From NCBI GenBank assembly GCA_049322335.1, contig JBMORL010000104.1, forward strand, positions 3,475 to 67,474: 64,000 nucleotides of DNA, written 5' to 3'. The stretch comes from JBMORL01 sp049322335. Lineage in GTDB: Bacteria > Bacteroidota > Bacteroidia > Flavobacteriales_D > UBA2798. Below are positions 9,516 to 20,100 of the stretch, piece after piece. The number at the start of each line of letters is the position of its first letter. Within the stretch, counting starts at the first letter, position 1. Under the pieces are notes generated by a model. The model was given only the letters and a program-made list of their open reading frames with translations, made no database searches and had not been told where the DNA came from. A program made the translations under genes and the position numbers.

Positions 9516-10067
9516 ATGAAATACGCTTTTCGTTCGGCTGTTATTTTTGCTTCGTGTTTCATTATTGCCAAACTCATTTTTTTCAATGCAGGCTGGCACA
9601 GCAAATTTTATGTGGGAATTATTTTCATCAACATCCTGATGGTATTGCTGGCAATGGTATATGGTATGTGGATGGAAAGAAAACATTCGCAAACACCAAA
9701 AAACTCTTACCTCGAAATTGTAAAATCATGCATGCGTCCCGCCATGTTGTATGTTTTGCTGGTTACTGCTTTTGTGTATTTATATTATAATGCGATCGAC
9801 CAGCAACATTGTGCCCAACTGGTTGAACAACGAATGGCAGCAGCAGAAAAAGCTGATTTTGCAGAGATACAAAAAGCCAATGCCGAATTTCAAAACATGA
9901 CGAGAAATGATTTTCTTGACCGGGAAAGAGAAAATGCTGAAAAAATATTTTCACCCTTTGCCGTTGCTACCGCTACGTTATTCGGATTGGTAATCCTGTC
10001 GTTTTTTTATTCGCTGGTAGTCGCGTGGGTATTTAAGCGGTTTTTTATTGCGGGTGGAGCGGGGTGA
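9516..10067 (+). CDS. DUF4199-type membrane protein
   Basis: A 183-residue membrane protein with four hydrophobic segments (about residues 5-25, 32-52, 75-92 and 148-170) and a charged coiled-coil-like section between the third and fourth (MAAAEKADFAEIQKANAEF). Layout and length fit DUF4199, a Bacteroidota family of unknown function. It starts 3 bp after rho, so the two are probably translated from one mRNA. Confidence 0.7.
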   Translation: MKYAFRSAVIFASCFIIAKLIFFNAGWHSKFYVGIIFINILMVLLAMVYGMWMERKHSQTPKNSYLEIVKSCMRPAMLYVLLVTAFVYLYYNAIDQQHCAQLVEQRMAAAEKADFAEIQKANAEFQNMTRNDFLDRERENAEKIFSPFAVATATLFGLVILSFFYSLVVAWVFKRFFIAGGAG

Positions 10068-10128
10068 GAAGAATCTTTTGTGAAATTCCGGTTTATTATG
10101 GATTATTTGAAATAAACCAAATTCAATA

Positions 10129-10305
10129 TGTCGCTCCTGACGGAGCTCGAATTCTGTATTGAATCTTTAATTCTACAATGATGATGCTCCGCTGGAGCTC
10201 GATTATCTTAGTGAATACTTAATTCCATAAAATGTTGCTTCGCTGGGACACAAATTCCATAAAGAATTTTTCATCCCACAAAATGGCGCCTCGTTGGGTT
10301 CCGGA
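10129..10305. repeat. four degenerate ~51-53 bp tandem repeats
   Basis: The intergenic stretch 10068-10535 has no convincing gene. Within it, a unit beginning TGnnGCTCC/TGnnGCTTC recurs at 10129, 10182, 10233 and 10284 (spacings 53, 51, 51), each followed by a GGAGCTC-like palindrome half and an AATTC...ACAAAA tail. Copies are diverged. A reversed-looking copy (GAGCTCCGCCAGGAGCGA) sits near 10453. Function unknown. Confidence 0.65.
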
Positions 10306-10535
10306 TACCACCCTACGGATTTTTACGACTAACACAGGAAAAAAAATTATCCACCCGAAAATCCGGGATAAATCTTTTTTGAAAGAAATTCAAGACGATC
10401 GATCAGCTCCACAGGTGCGCCATCTTTGTAGAAAAATGAACAGATATTGATATGAGCTCCGCCAGGAGCGATATCTTGCATTTCCCGTTGCCGGATGTAT
10501 GGAATAAATTAGTTTCTGCCAAAAACTATCAGAAT

Positions 10536-11897
10536 TTACAAAACCATCTCTTCCGCCAGTTTTTTAATATCCACACCATCAAAAGTTCCCGAGCTCATCA
10601 TAAGGAAAACTGTATTGCTGTTTGGTAACGATTTAAGCTGTGTCATCAGCTGGCCGGAATCTGTAAACACTTCCACATTTTCAGAATGAAAAGCTTCTTT
10701 TACTTCTTCGGGTGAAACAGGCCTGAGTTTTTTATGCGCGATGGTTTGCGGGTTGAAATACACATACGCCACATCTGCTAAAGCCATCGATCCGTTATAT
10801 TGCTGAAGAAATTCACCATTAAGGGAGCTAAAGGTATGCAGTTCCATACAGGCCACCAGTTTTTTACCGGGAAACTGTTTTTTTACCGCATCGGTGGTGG
10901 CTTTTAATTTGGAAGGAGAATGGGCAAAATCGCGGAACATGGCAGTGGATGCATTTTTTTTCACCAGTTCGAGCCTTCGGGATGCACCTTTAAAGGAAGA
11001 AATAGCTGTGTAGAATTTTTGATCGTCTATTCCCAGTTCATGCAATGCTATTCTTGCCGCATTCAGGTTCATCAGGTTGTGCTCGCCAAATACGCGGAGT
11101 TCGCATTTCCCCCGGGGAGTAACCAGGAAAGTAGTTTCATCCTTTATTTCAAACGGATGGATTCCATAGGGAATTTTCATTACGTTGTTCCCAAAATTCT
11201 CACCTGCCAGTTTTTTCAGTTCGTTGTCCATTTCGCAATACACCAGTTTTCCGTTGGGTTCAATTAAAGCGATGAATTTTCTGAACTGGTCTGCATAGTT
11301 TTCGAATGTTGGAAACACATTCATATGATCCCATGCAATGCCACTGAGAATAGCGATATGGGGCTGGTATAAATGAAATTTGGGCCTCCGGTCTTCGGGA
11401 GAAGAGAGGTATTCATCTCCTTCAAGAACGGCTATTTTTGTGTTTTCATTCAGTCCCACCATACAATCATACCCTTCCAGTTGAGCACCCACCATATAGT
11501 CGTGGGGAATGTGGTGAAAATTGAGCACATGAAGAATCATTGAGGTAATGGTCGTTTTTCCATGGCTACCGCCCACCACCAGGCGCAACTTATCTTTTGT
11601 CTGTTCGTAAATGTATTCGGGATAAGAGTAAATTTTTATCCCAAGTTCTTTGGCTCTGATTAACTCAGGATTATCAGCACGGGCATGCATACCGAGTATC
11701 ACAGCATTGATATCAGTAGAAATACGTAAAGGATCCCATCCAATCGTTTGCGGCAACAATCCTTGTTTCAACAAACGTGACCGCGAAGGTTCGTTGATTT
11801 CATCATCAGAACCGCTAACGTTGTAGCCTTTGCGGTGCAGGGCAATGGCCAGGTTGTGCATGGCGCTGCCTCCGATAGCAATAAAATGTACACGCAT
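10536..11897 (-). CDS. mpl: UDP-N-acetylmuramate:L-alanyl-gamma-D-glutamyl-meso-diaminopimelate ligase
   Basis: A 453-residue Mur-ligase family enzyme that joins recycled murein tripeptide to UDP-MurNAc. The N-terminal Rossmann domain begins MRVHFIAIGGSAMHNLAIAL. The central ATPase domain has the P-loop VVGGSHGKTTITSMI (about 108-122), LEGDEYLSS and GIAWDHMNVFPTFENY; the C-terminal ligase domain contains FRDFAHSPSKLKATTDAV. The N-terminal GGSAM and the FRDFAHSP motif favour Mpl over MurC. Cytoplasmic, peptidoglycan recycling. Confidence 0.93.
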   Translation of the reverse strand: MRVHFIAIGGSAMHNLAIALHRKGYNVSGSDDEINEPSRSRLLKQGLLPQTIGWDPLRISTDINAVILGMHARADNPELIRAKELGIKIYSYPEYIYEQTKDKLRLVVGGSHGKTTITSMILHVLNFHHIPHDYMVGAQLEGYDCMVGLNENTKIAVLEGDEYLSSPEDRRPKFHLYQPHIAILSGIAWDHMNVFPTFENYADQFRKFIALIEPNGKLVYCEMDNELKKLAGENFGNNVMKIPYGIHPFEIKDETTFLVTPRGKCELRVFGEHNLMNLNAARIALHELGIDDQKFYTAISSFKGASRRLELVKKNASTAMFRDFAHSPSKLKATTDAVKKQFPGKKLVACMELHTFSSLNGEFLQQYNGSMALADVAYVYFNPQTIAHKKLRPVSPEEVKEAFHSENVEVFTDSGQLMTQLKSLPNSNTVFLMMSSGTFDGVDIKKLAEEMVL

Positions 11898-12059
11898 GAG
11901 TTAATAAATTAACGCTAACGTAAAGAAGCAGTGGGAATAAGCGAAATTCTTCACTTTTTCTTATAAACAATTATCTGTTAGCTGTTAATATTTGTTGGAT
12001 TTCAACTTTAGACTCAAAAAAAGTTGAGTATTTTTGGTGAAATAGTTTATTTTCGCGCA

Positions 12060-12160
12060 CTAAACTGATTAAAGGCCGTTCTTTTCATAGGCAAGCGGGT
12101 GGTAATTTTTCATAGCAAGTAGTGTTTAAGTTTCATCTTAACAGCCACCCGCTTTTTTTT
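12060..12160 (+). ncRNA. candidate small RNA with intrinsic terminator
   Basis: A 10-bp stem AAGCGGGTGG (12093-12102) pairs with CCACCCGCTT (12145-12154), ends in eight T, and encloses a 42-base loop with a smaller TTAAG/CTTAA stem. It is preceded by TATTTTTG near 12030, a match to TAnnTTTG, with no open reading frame between. A short transcript ending in a terminator is plausible; it could also be only a read-through terminator. Part of the gap 11898-12367. Confidence 0.3.
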
Positions 12161-12190
12161 GCCACGGATTTCACGGATTACACGGACTAT
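12161..12190. repeat. dispersed 'cacggatt' intergenic repeat
   Basis: Contains CACGGATTTCACGGATTACACGGA, a short tandem motif I recognise as a common dispersed intergenic element in many environmental bacterial genomes. No coding content. Confidence 0.5.
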
Positions 12191-12241
12191 ATTTTCCGCT
12201 ACGCGGAGTATGAGACGTTAGGCTGTGACCACCATAATTGA

Positions 12242-12269
12242 AAGCCACTCAAAACGAGTGGCTTTTTTT
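12242..12269. terminator. intrinsic terminator
   Basis: Perfect stem AAGCCACTC (12242-12250) and GAGTGGCTT (12255-12263), 4-base loop, followed by seven T. Second terminator in this gap. Confidence 0.75.
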
Positions 12270-12367
12270 GTTTTATCTGTTTTTATCTCTATAAATTGCG
12301 AGCTCAATTCTTCATCTTCATAAAAAATATAATCTGTCATTCTGCGTTTCACTAAAAAAATTAAAAA

Positions 12368-13435
12368 ATGAAACATTCGCTTCTTTTAAAAATCCTGGTG
12401 ACTTTAATAGTTCAGCAGGTAACAGGAATGAATTTAACGCATGCCCAAAAGAGCATTGCGAAAGATACTTCATTGAAAAAAAAATATAAGCCTGAAATTT
12501 CTGGTGTAGTTCAGGTGCATTATCTTAATGAATTCAACACCAATGGAGATTCTCTGCGTGATCCGGACGGATTTCGTATCCTCAGGGCAAGGCTTACGGC
12601 CAAAGGAAAAATCAGTAAAAAAATTTCGTATGAGGTGATGGTTGATCCCCGTGCCCCCGAACAGGGCGGAGTTTTAAGGGATGCTTACCTGGGATTTCAT
12701 TATCTCAAAAACCAGGAAATAAAAGTGGGCCAGCAAAAAACGCAGTTCGGCTGGGAAAACCGTGAATCCATGACACAGCTGTATACTGTAAACCGTGCAG
12801 AAATGTCGGATGCAGTAAGTCGCGGAGAAAACCTGAGAGATATTGGCATAGGGCTTATCGGCCACATTCCCATCAATGAAAAGTTACGGTTTGAAAATGC
12901 TGTAACCTTTACTAACGGCACGAGAATGAACGTAACAGGTCCGTATGATTTTAATTCAAAAAAAGTATGTTGGGGGAGGCTTGGATTACGATATAAATCT
13001 GATAAAATTACAGTGAAAATAGGCGGTTCTTTTGCTTTTGGCGGATTACGTTACCTGAATAACCTGATTGATGACCCTTCTGACGATATTTATGCTGACA
13101 TATTCAGAACCGGTACCGATATACAAATTGATCACGATTATTTTTTTATGGCTGCCGAATTTGCTATGGGAACCGACAAAGTAAGTGATACTTTAATTGC
13201 TGAGCCTATAGGTTACCAGGGATTGCTGGCCATAAAAACAAAATATAAAGCAGGACCGCTGATCCGTTATGATGTGAATGAAGATGAATGGAAAGTATTG
13301 ACGCTGGGTGCTTATTATGGTTTACCGAAAGACCGTTTTCGCTTTTTACTTAATTATGTTATTCGTGGCAATATAACAGATATTCCCGGGGGACATGATG
13401 ACCGGTTGTATCTGCAAATGCAGGTTACTTTTTAG
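12368..13435 (+). CDS. phosphate-selective porin O/P-like outer membrane protein
   Basis: A 355-residue outer-membrane barrel. Signal peptide (about 1-27), then the family pattern FRILRARLTAKGKISKKISY, YEVMVDPR, LRDAYLGFHYL and IKVGQQKTQFGWEN, which marks OprO/OprP-type porins. Alternating amphipathic strands run to the terminal aromatic residue (LQMQVTF), the usual outer-membrane insertion signal. Substrate unknown. Its stop overlaps by 4 bp the end of a convergent small gene. Confidence 0.85.
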   Translation: MKHSLLLKILVTLIVQQVTGMNLTHAQKSIAKDTSLKKKYKPEISGVVQVHYLNEFNTNGDSLRDPDGFRILRARLTAKGKISKKISYEVMVDPRAPEQGGVLRDAYLGFHYLKNQEIKVGQQKTQFGWENRESMTQLYTVNRAEMSDAVSRGENLRDIGIGLIGHIPINEKLRFENAVTFTNGTRMNVTGPYDFNSKKVCWGRLGLRYKSDKITVKIGGSFAFGGLRYLNNLIDDPSDDIYADIFRTGTDIQIDHDYFFMAAEFAMGTDKVSDTLIAEPIGYQGLLAIKTKYKAGPLIRYDVNEDEWKVLTLGAYYGLPKDRFRFLLNYVIRGNITDIPGGHDDRLYLQMQVTF

Positions 13436-13731
13436 TTTCCCAGGGCACAAGATTTTGCTGCAACAATAATGGCCGTAAAATCCAGTTTTTCGGCTTCATC
13501 GTAGTTTTTATATTTTTCCATTATGATATCGGTAGCGCAGTCGCAGAACTGTTCGCCTTTTTCTTTATTCCATTTGGCAATGGCGCTTTCGTTGCATTTG
13601 GCTTTGAATTTTTTGATTTGCTTTTTGGTCCAGTATTTGGCTGCCGCTTTGGCCATATTTTTACAACCGGTTTGAGGAACGGCAAATATCACCAGTACGG
13701 ATACCAGTGCAATAAGGATTTTGGTTTTCAT
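13432..13731 (-). CDS. small secreted Cys-containing lipoprotein-like protein
   Basis: 99 residues with a signal sequence and a possible lipobox (PQTGC). The mature part is Lys-rich with four further Cys (AKCNESAIAKW, EQFCDCATDII, SCALGN), suggesting disulfide pairing in the periplasm. No family function known to me. It overlaps the convergent porin gene by 4 bp. Confidence 0.6.
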   Translation of the reverse strand: MKTKILIALVSVLVIFAVPQTGCKNMAKAAAKYWTKKQIKKFKAKCNESAIAKWNKEKGEQFCDCATDIIMEKYKNYDEAEKLDFTAIIVAAKSCALGN

Positions 13732-13870
13732 GGGAAATTTTTTCTAAAACTAAGAAACATATTCTTTTAAAAAAAATTCAGTATTGAACAGGTGTATCTC
13801 TGCGCAAATCTGCACCATATGCGGGAAACCGGCATCCGGAATCAGCTCCCGCAGAGAATAACAATAATTC

Positions 13871-14590
13871 CTACTGAAAATAAAAACTCATCATTACTAC
13901 ATGATCAAGTTCGTAGCGTTGGGTAGATTTGCGGATGTAGAAAAGGGAATAACCCGCTTCGGCATAATTTTTTTCGAATTCGAATCGTATTCCTGCATAG
14001 GCGCGATTTTGGTCGTAACCGAAACAATCCCATTTTTTTGATTGATACATGGTTTCATTTGCCAGGATAATCGAATATTTAACTATTTCTTTTTTAGTGA
14101 CGACTGGTTCGCCCGATATGTATTTACCTGTGTTGTATAGTTTTGTTGTTTTCCCTACCAAGGTACTATACTTCACCTGCAGACGAAAGCGGTTAAATGC
14201 ATCATTATTATTCTCAAAAAACCGTGTCTCCCATCTTCCCCTGAAATTCCATTTTTTAATGGAATATTCGGAGTGTAAAAACGGGCGGTATTCTTTTGCA
14301 GCTGCCGGAGGAGATTGATAACTATATGCGTTTGAAAAAGTAAAACCACCACCCAGTTTAAGTTTATTATTCATTGAACGAACATAAACGCCTCTTACAA
14401 TCTGTTGTCTCCACCGGCTTACGAAGTCAGCCGTACGTAAACTACCGTCAAAGGTCAGCGATGACCTGGCTCCCACATTGAATTTATATCCTGCTGTTAA
14501 CCATAACTGTGAATGTGTATCCACATCCTTCTGGCTGATCGCGTTCAGAGGTGAGATAAAAATTAAAAGAAATAAAAATCGTTTTATCAA
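13871..14590 (-). CDS. DUF2490 family outer-membrane-like protein
   Basis: 239 residues with a signal peptide ending near NAISQ. Amphipathic beta strands start with HSQLWLTAGYKFNVGARSSL, typical of DUF2490 proteins, predicted to form small outer-membrane barrels. It ends in an aromatic-rich strand (VVMMSFYFQ). Function unknown. Divergent from the MFS gene, with 42 bp between starts. Confidence 0.75.
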   Translation of the reverse strand: MIKRFLFLLIFISPLNAISQKDVDTHSQLWLTAGYKFNVGARSSLTFDGSLRTADFVSRWRQQIVRGVYVRSMNNKLKLGGGFTFSNAYSYQSPPAAAKEYRPFLHSEYSIKKWNFRGRWETRFFENNNDAFNRFRLQVKYSTLVGKTTKLYNTGKYISGEPVVTKKEIVKYSIILANETMYQSKKWDCFGYDQNRAYAGIRFEFEKNYAEAGYSLFYIRKSTQRYELDHVVMMSFYFQ

Positions 14591-14632
14591 TTTGTGTTTA
14601 TTAATTTCAGCCCTGCAAAAGTATAAAGAAAC

Positions 14633-15925
14633 ATGATGAAAAATCAGAAAGCCTCCATATTGATTATTGTGGTAGCAGCATTGGGATATTTTGTAGATAT
14701 CTATGACCTGGTGTTGTTTAATGTGGTGAAAAATGAAAGCCTGACCCAGATCATGAAAGGCGCCAGTGAAAAAGATATTACCAATACGGAAATGTTCCTT
14801 TTCAATATGCAGATGACGGGAATGCTGATCGGTGGAATCATCTGGGGAATTTTAGGAGATAAAAAGGGAAGATTATCGGTTTTATTCGGTTCCATACTAC
14901 TCTACTCTGCTGCCAATATTGCCAATGCATTTGTTACCGATATTCCATTGTATGCCGTTATCCGGGTGATTGCCGGAATAGGACTGGCGGGCGAATTGGG
15001 TGCGGGAATTACGCTGGTTTCAGAAACCATGAGCAAGGAAAACCGTGGATACGGAACAATGATCATTGTTACCTTCGGTGCTTTGGGCGCTGTGGTAGCT
15101 GCTATTGTAGGCGCACAGGGAAAAGCTATCGGTGATTTTCTTTCATCGGTATTTGGCGGAACGTATGCCAACTGGCAGGTGGCTTATATTGTTGGCGGCA
15201 CATTAGGTTTGCTGTTGCTCATCCTCCGAATAGGTGTCGCAGAATCGGGAATGTATAAAAATGTGAAACAAAGCCAGGTGAACAGGGGAAATATATTTAT
15301 GCTGTTCAACAACAAAAAAAGATTTTTGAAATATCTGAACTGTATTCTGATAGGAATTCCCATCTGGTATGTGATCGGTTTGCTGATTGCCATGTCGCAA
15401 AAAGTATTTGCAGTAGAACTGGGAGTTCCCGGTGGCATAGTAAATGGCCAGGCCGTTATGTATGCCTATTTGGGTTTATCTGTGGGCGATCTTTTGAGCG
15501 GATTGCTCAGCCAGTTTTTGAAAAGCAGAAAAAAGGTAGTGATCATCTACCTCCTTTTTGCTTTTTTGTTAATTGCATATTTTCTCTTTTTCGCACACGG
15601 CATTTCGCAAAGCGGTTATTATTTCCTTGCCTTCTTGCTGGGAACCGCCTCGGGCTACTGGGCCATTTTTGTAACTATTGCAGCAGAACAATTCGGAACC
15701 AATATACGCAGCACAGTTACCAATACTGTTCCGAATTTTGTGAGAGGTTCCGTAAATTTGATAACCGGTTTGTTCGGGATGCTGGTAGCGCAAAATATTA
15801 CCAATACCATGAGTGCATTTATAGTAGGAACTCTTTTTATTTCGCTGGCGCTTTGGGCTACCTTCAGCATCAAAGAAACATTTTCCAAAGATTTGGATTA
15901 CATAGAAGACCATCACGAGATATGA
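14633..15925 (+). CDS. MFS transporter
   Basis: A 430-residue inner-membrane permease with about twelve hydrophobic segments. The loop GILGDKKGRLS is MFS motif A (GxLxDxxGRR), and the N-terminal helix carries the charged VDIYDLVLFN. The central loop (about residues 205-235) is basic, as usual. The arrangement resembles metabolite:proton symporter type members; substrate not predictable. Confidence 0.85.
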   Translation: MMKNQKASILIIVVAALGYFVDIYDLVLFNVVKNESLTQIMKGASEKDITNTEMFLFNMQMTGMLIGGIIWGILGDKKGRLSVLFGSILLYSAANIANAFVTDIPLYAVIRVIAGIGLAGELGAGITLVSETMSKENRGYGTMIIVTFGALGAVVAAIVGAQGKAIGDFLSSVFGGTYANWQVAYIVGGTLGLLLLILRIGVAESGMYKNVKQSQVNRGNIFMLFNNKKRFLKYLNCILIGIPIWYVIGLLIAMSQKVFAVELGVPGGIVNGQAVMYAYLGLSVGDLLSGLLSQFLKSRKKVVIIYLLFAFLLIAYFLFFAHGISQSGYYFLAFLLGTASGYWAIFVTIAAEQFGTNIRSTVTNTVPNFVRGSVNLITGLFGMLVAQNITNTMSAFIVGTLFISLALWATFSIKETFSKDLDYIEDHHEI

Positions 15926-15950
15926 GATAGTAATTTCTTTCTGTAGTATT

Positions 15951-17183
15951 TTATTCTCCCACCAGGTACTCCAGGTAAATCACTGACTGGTTGTATTCGC
16001 TGATAGCTGCCATGTAATTTTCTCTTACTTCAATTACCTGTTGCAAGCCGAGTAAATAATCTGCAAAACCAATTTCTCCTTTTGCATAGGCTGTTTGCGA
16101 CTGCTTTTCGATCAGGCCAGCATCAGGCAAAGCAATATCACGGAAATAAGCAAGATTGGTTTTTGCTGATAAATATTGTTGCACAGCTTGTCCATACCGG
16201 TTTTGTAAAATCATTTTTTCTCCTTCAAAGGCAATGCGGTTAATTTCTACCTGTGTTTGAGCCATTTTATTTTTATTGGACAGCGGGGCAAACCATAGCG
16301 GAACCACAATCCCTACCAAAACACCCTGGAACCTGTTTCCACCCGTTGCAAACTGAGTGTTGGTTTCATCCAGCGGAACGCCATAAAGCGATTGATTAAA
16401 ATAACCCAGCCTGAATTCGGGCAAACCGGTTTTAGCAACAAGATTTTTTTCTTTTTCAGCAATTTCAATTTGCTGTTTGACAAAAACAAGTGTGGGATTG
16501 GTATTTACTGATGCAGTATCATTAAGAAATTCGAAAGAACGAACCGGTGAATCAACTTTTTCAACTGTAACGGGATAACTCACACCCATCAAAGATTGAA
16601 GTTGCAGATGAAGCACTTCCAGGCGGGATTCTACCTGTTGCATTTTATTACGAATACCCGATAACCGTGAGCCTGCAGAAGTTTTTTCAAGCAGGGTAGC
16701 ATCACCGGTTTCATAACGAATCAAAGCTGACCTTGCAAACTGCGCATACATGGAGTCCTGTTGTTTTAATAATTCCCGGTATTCGTTCCAGAATATTGCC
16801 TGGTAAAATACCTCTTTCACCTGGTAAGCCAGTTCGTTTTTAGTAGCGGCTGTTTTTAGTTCTGCACCTTTTATTTGTGCATCGGCCAGCGTTGATTTTG
16901 CACCGAAAACAGAAGGAAAGGGAATAGTTTGGCTTATGGTAAAGTTATTATCCTTTTTATAATAAGCATTGTATTGCCCGTAAGTCAGACTAATGTCTGT
17001 TTTTGAAATTTCGGAACTTGTTTTTTTCTGCCACTGATAATAATCGGCCTGCATGGAAACCGATTGCAGATTTTTATTGTTTGAATACGCGATATTCAAA
17101 GCCGAATCCAGTGAAACGGTTTTTACCTGTGCCACTGAAGTTGTAAATGGCGCGAGCATTAAGATCGCAATTAAGTTCTTCAT
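15951..17183 (-). CDS. TolC family outer membrane efflux protein
   Basis: A 410-residue outer-membrane factor. Signal peptide (APFTTSVAQ), then two TolC-type repeats of long alpha-helical hairpins with SLDSALNIAYSNNKNLQSVS at the start of the first. It is the last gene of the efflux operon and overlaps the RND pump gene by 4 bp, so it is translationally coupled. It should form the exit duct for the CusA/CusB-like complex. The CzcC/CusC role follows from context. Confidence 0.9.
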   Translation of the reverse strand: MKNLIAILMLAPFTTSVAQVKTVSLDSALNIAYSNNKNLQSVSMQADYYQWQKKTSSEISKTDISLTYGQYNAYYKKDNNFTISQTIPFPSVFGAKSTLADAQIKGAELKTAATKNELAYQVKEVFYQAIFWNEYRELLKQQDSMYAQFARSALIRYETGDATLLEKTSAGSRLSGIRNKMQQVESRLEVLHLQLQSLMGVSYPVTVEKVDSPVRSFEFLNDTASVNTNPTLVFVKQQIEIAEKEKNLVAKTGLPEFRLGYFNQSLYGVPLDETNTQFATGGNRFQGVLVGIVVPLWFAPLSNKNKMAQTQVEINRIAFEGEKMILQNRYGQAVQQYLSAKTNLAYFRDIALPDAGLIEKQSQTAYAKGEIGFADYLLGLQQVIEVRENYMAAISEYNQSVIYLEYLVGE

Positions 17184-20100
17184 TTGAGTTTATTTTTATT
17201 TACCATATAATAGACAACCGGAACGACAAAAAGATTGAGTAATGTTGAGGTGAGTAATCCACCGAGAATTACTTTAGCCATCGGACTTTGAATTTCATTT
17301 CCCGGAAGATCACTGGCAAGAGCAAGCGGTATCAATGCAAGTCCTGCAGTGAGTGCCGTCATCAATATCGGGCTGAGGCGGTCGATTGATCCTTTTATTA
17401 CTGTATCCATTAACGGTATTCCTTCTTTTTGCAAATGAATGTAATGCGAAACCAATAATATTCCGTTGCGGGTAGCCACGCCAAAAAGTGTGATGAATCC
17501 GATGATAGCCGGAATGCTGACAATACCTGAAGTAAAATAAATGCTCATTACACCACCGATCAAAGCCAGCGGAAGATTGAGAAGGATAATAGCAGCAATA
17601 CTTAACTTTTTAAATTCCTGGTATAGCAAAAAGAAAATAACAAGAACAGCAAAGAGTGAAGTTACCAAAAGTGTTTTGGATGCTTCGGCTTCTGCCTCGA
17701 ACTGTCCGCCATATTCGATGCGGTAGTCCTGCGGCAACCCGATGGAGTGAGTGACATTGACGGCCGAATCTATTTTCATTTGTATTTCTTCTACCACACT
17801 TTTTTGGTCGCGGCCCGATACATTGGCAGAAACCACCACTTTGCGCTGTACTTTTTCCCTGTTTACTGTATTGGGGCCTGAAGTGGAAATCACATCAGCT
17901 ACATAATGAAAGGGGATTTTTTTCATATCACCGGTATGTGCATCAATAAGTGTATTACGCATGTTCTCTATGCTTCCGCGATTCTCATCATCGTTCATCA
18001 GGATAAGGTCAAAATTTTTATCCTGTTCAAAAATATCACTCACTTTTTCACCTGCAAACGATACATCAATAAATTCATTGAATTCTCCAATGGTAATACC
18101 GTATTTGTTCAGCATTTCATTTCTGGGCAAGTGCTGTACCTGTGGAATTTCCACCTGTTGTTCCACACTAATATCCACCAATCCTTCAATACCTGTTATT
18201 TCTGCTTTTACCTGGTTGGAAATTTTGAAAAGATGATTCAGATCTGTTCCAAAAATTTTGATGGCAATATTAGCTCTTGTTCCCGAAAGCATGTGGTCGA
18301 TACGATGCCCGATGGGTTGTCCGATAGTGATATTTGCCCCGGTAATTCCGCTTAGTTTTTCACGAACTTCTTCCATAAACTCTTCGCGCGGCCGATCGGT
18401 TAAAATAAACGGGGCGTCAATTTCGGATGCATTCACGCCTTGTGCATGTTCATCCAGTTCTGCCCGTCCCGTTCTGCGTGTTACCACTTTTATTTCGGGA
18501 ATAGTGAGCAAAGCTTTTTCGATTTGAGTTCCTATCTTGTTACTTTCTTCGAGTGAAATTCCCGGCATACTCACCGCACTGATCACCAGTGAACCTTCAT
18601 TGAATTCGGGTAAAAAACTTCTGCCAAGACCTGAAAGAATAAATAATGCCCCGGCAAACAGAACGATGGCCGTTGCCAGCACTGTCGTTTTTATTTTCAT
18701 TGCTTTTCTCAGTGATCGTTCATATAAACGATTTAACCGTGCCACCAGCCAGCTTTCTTTATGTTGTTTTTGCAACATTTTATCACCGGTAAGCAGGTAG
18801 CTGCATAAAACGGGCGTAAGTGTTATGGCAACGATGAGTGATGCAAACAGCGCCACAATAAACGCGATTCCAAGCGGAGCAAGTAATTTTCCCTCCATGC
18901 CCGAAAGAAAAAACAATGGCAGGAAAGCAGTGATAATAATAAAAGTAGCATTGATAACAGATGTACGGATTTCGGTGGATGCGTCAAAAATCACATCCAG
19001 TTTATTTCTCTGTTTATCTTTTTCAAGAAGTGAATTTTCTTTCAGCCGTTTAAAAACATTTTCCACATCAATAATAGCATCATCCACTAAATCTCCGATA
19101 GCAATAGCCATACCTCCAAGACTCATTGTGTTGATAGTAAACCCGAAGTATTTAAGCGTGAGAATAGCTACGATCAGTGAGATAGGAATAGCTAATAGTG
19201 AAATAAGAGTTGCCCGCAAATTCATGAGGAATAAAATAAGTATCACTACAACGAAAACAGCGCCTTCGTAAAGTGTTTTTTGAATATTACTGATGGATGC
19301 TTTAATAAAATCGGCCTGGCGGAATATTTCGGTATTGATATGTATGTCTTCCGGCAGATTTTTGCTCATTTCTTTCATGGCCGCATCAATCTCTTCTGTA
19401 AGTAAAAGTGTATTGGTGTTGGGTTGTTTCATTACGGTCATAATGATGGCTGGTTTACCGTTCAGCGAACCGTCACCTATCTTTACTTTCGGCCTTATTT
19501 TTATTTCGGCCACATCACCAACTCTGACAGGTACACCATTAACTACTTTTATTACTGCATCCGACATTCTGGCGATGTCATTGGTTATTCCCATCCCGGT
19601 AACAATATATTCCTGCGAATGTTGATTAATAAAACCACCGGAAGAGTTTTTACTTAATTCTTCAGTCGCCTTTTTCAATTCGGCAAGCGAAACATTGTAA
19701 TACTTCATTTTTTGAGGTGACGCTAAAACCTGGTATTGTTTAAACTCACCGCCAATTACCACCACCTGCGATACACCGCCAATAGAAAGCAAACGGGGAC
19801 GAATATTCCAGTCGGCAATAGTGCGCAAATTCATCATACTTGTTGAATCGGCCGTAACGCTGATGAGCATGATCTCTCCCATAATGGAAGATTGCGGAGC
19901 CATGACAGGATTTCCAACTCCAAGCGGCAGTTGCGATGATACGGCATTCAGTTTTTCAGAAACAATTTGCCGCGCTTTGTAGATATCGGTTCCCCATTCA
20001 AACTCCACCCACACAATAGAAATTCCTGCAGCAGAAGATGATCTAACTCTCCGCACATTAGTGGAGCCATTGACTGCTGTTTCAATTTTAAATGTCACCA

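Noticed and set aside
10129..10305. CRISPR array
   Set aside because: Copies are diverged, the repeated part has no constant sequence with unique spacers, and no cas genes are present.
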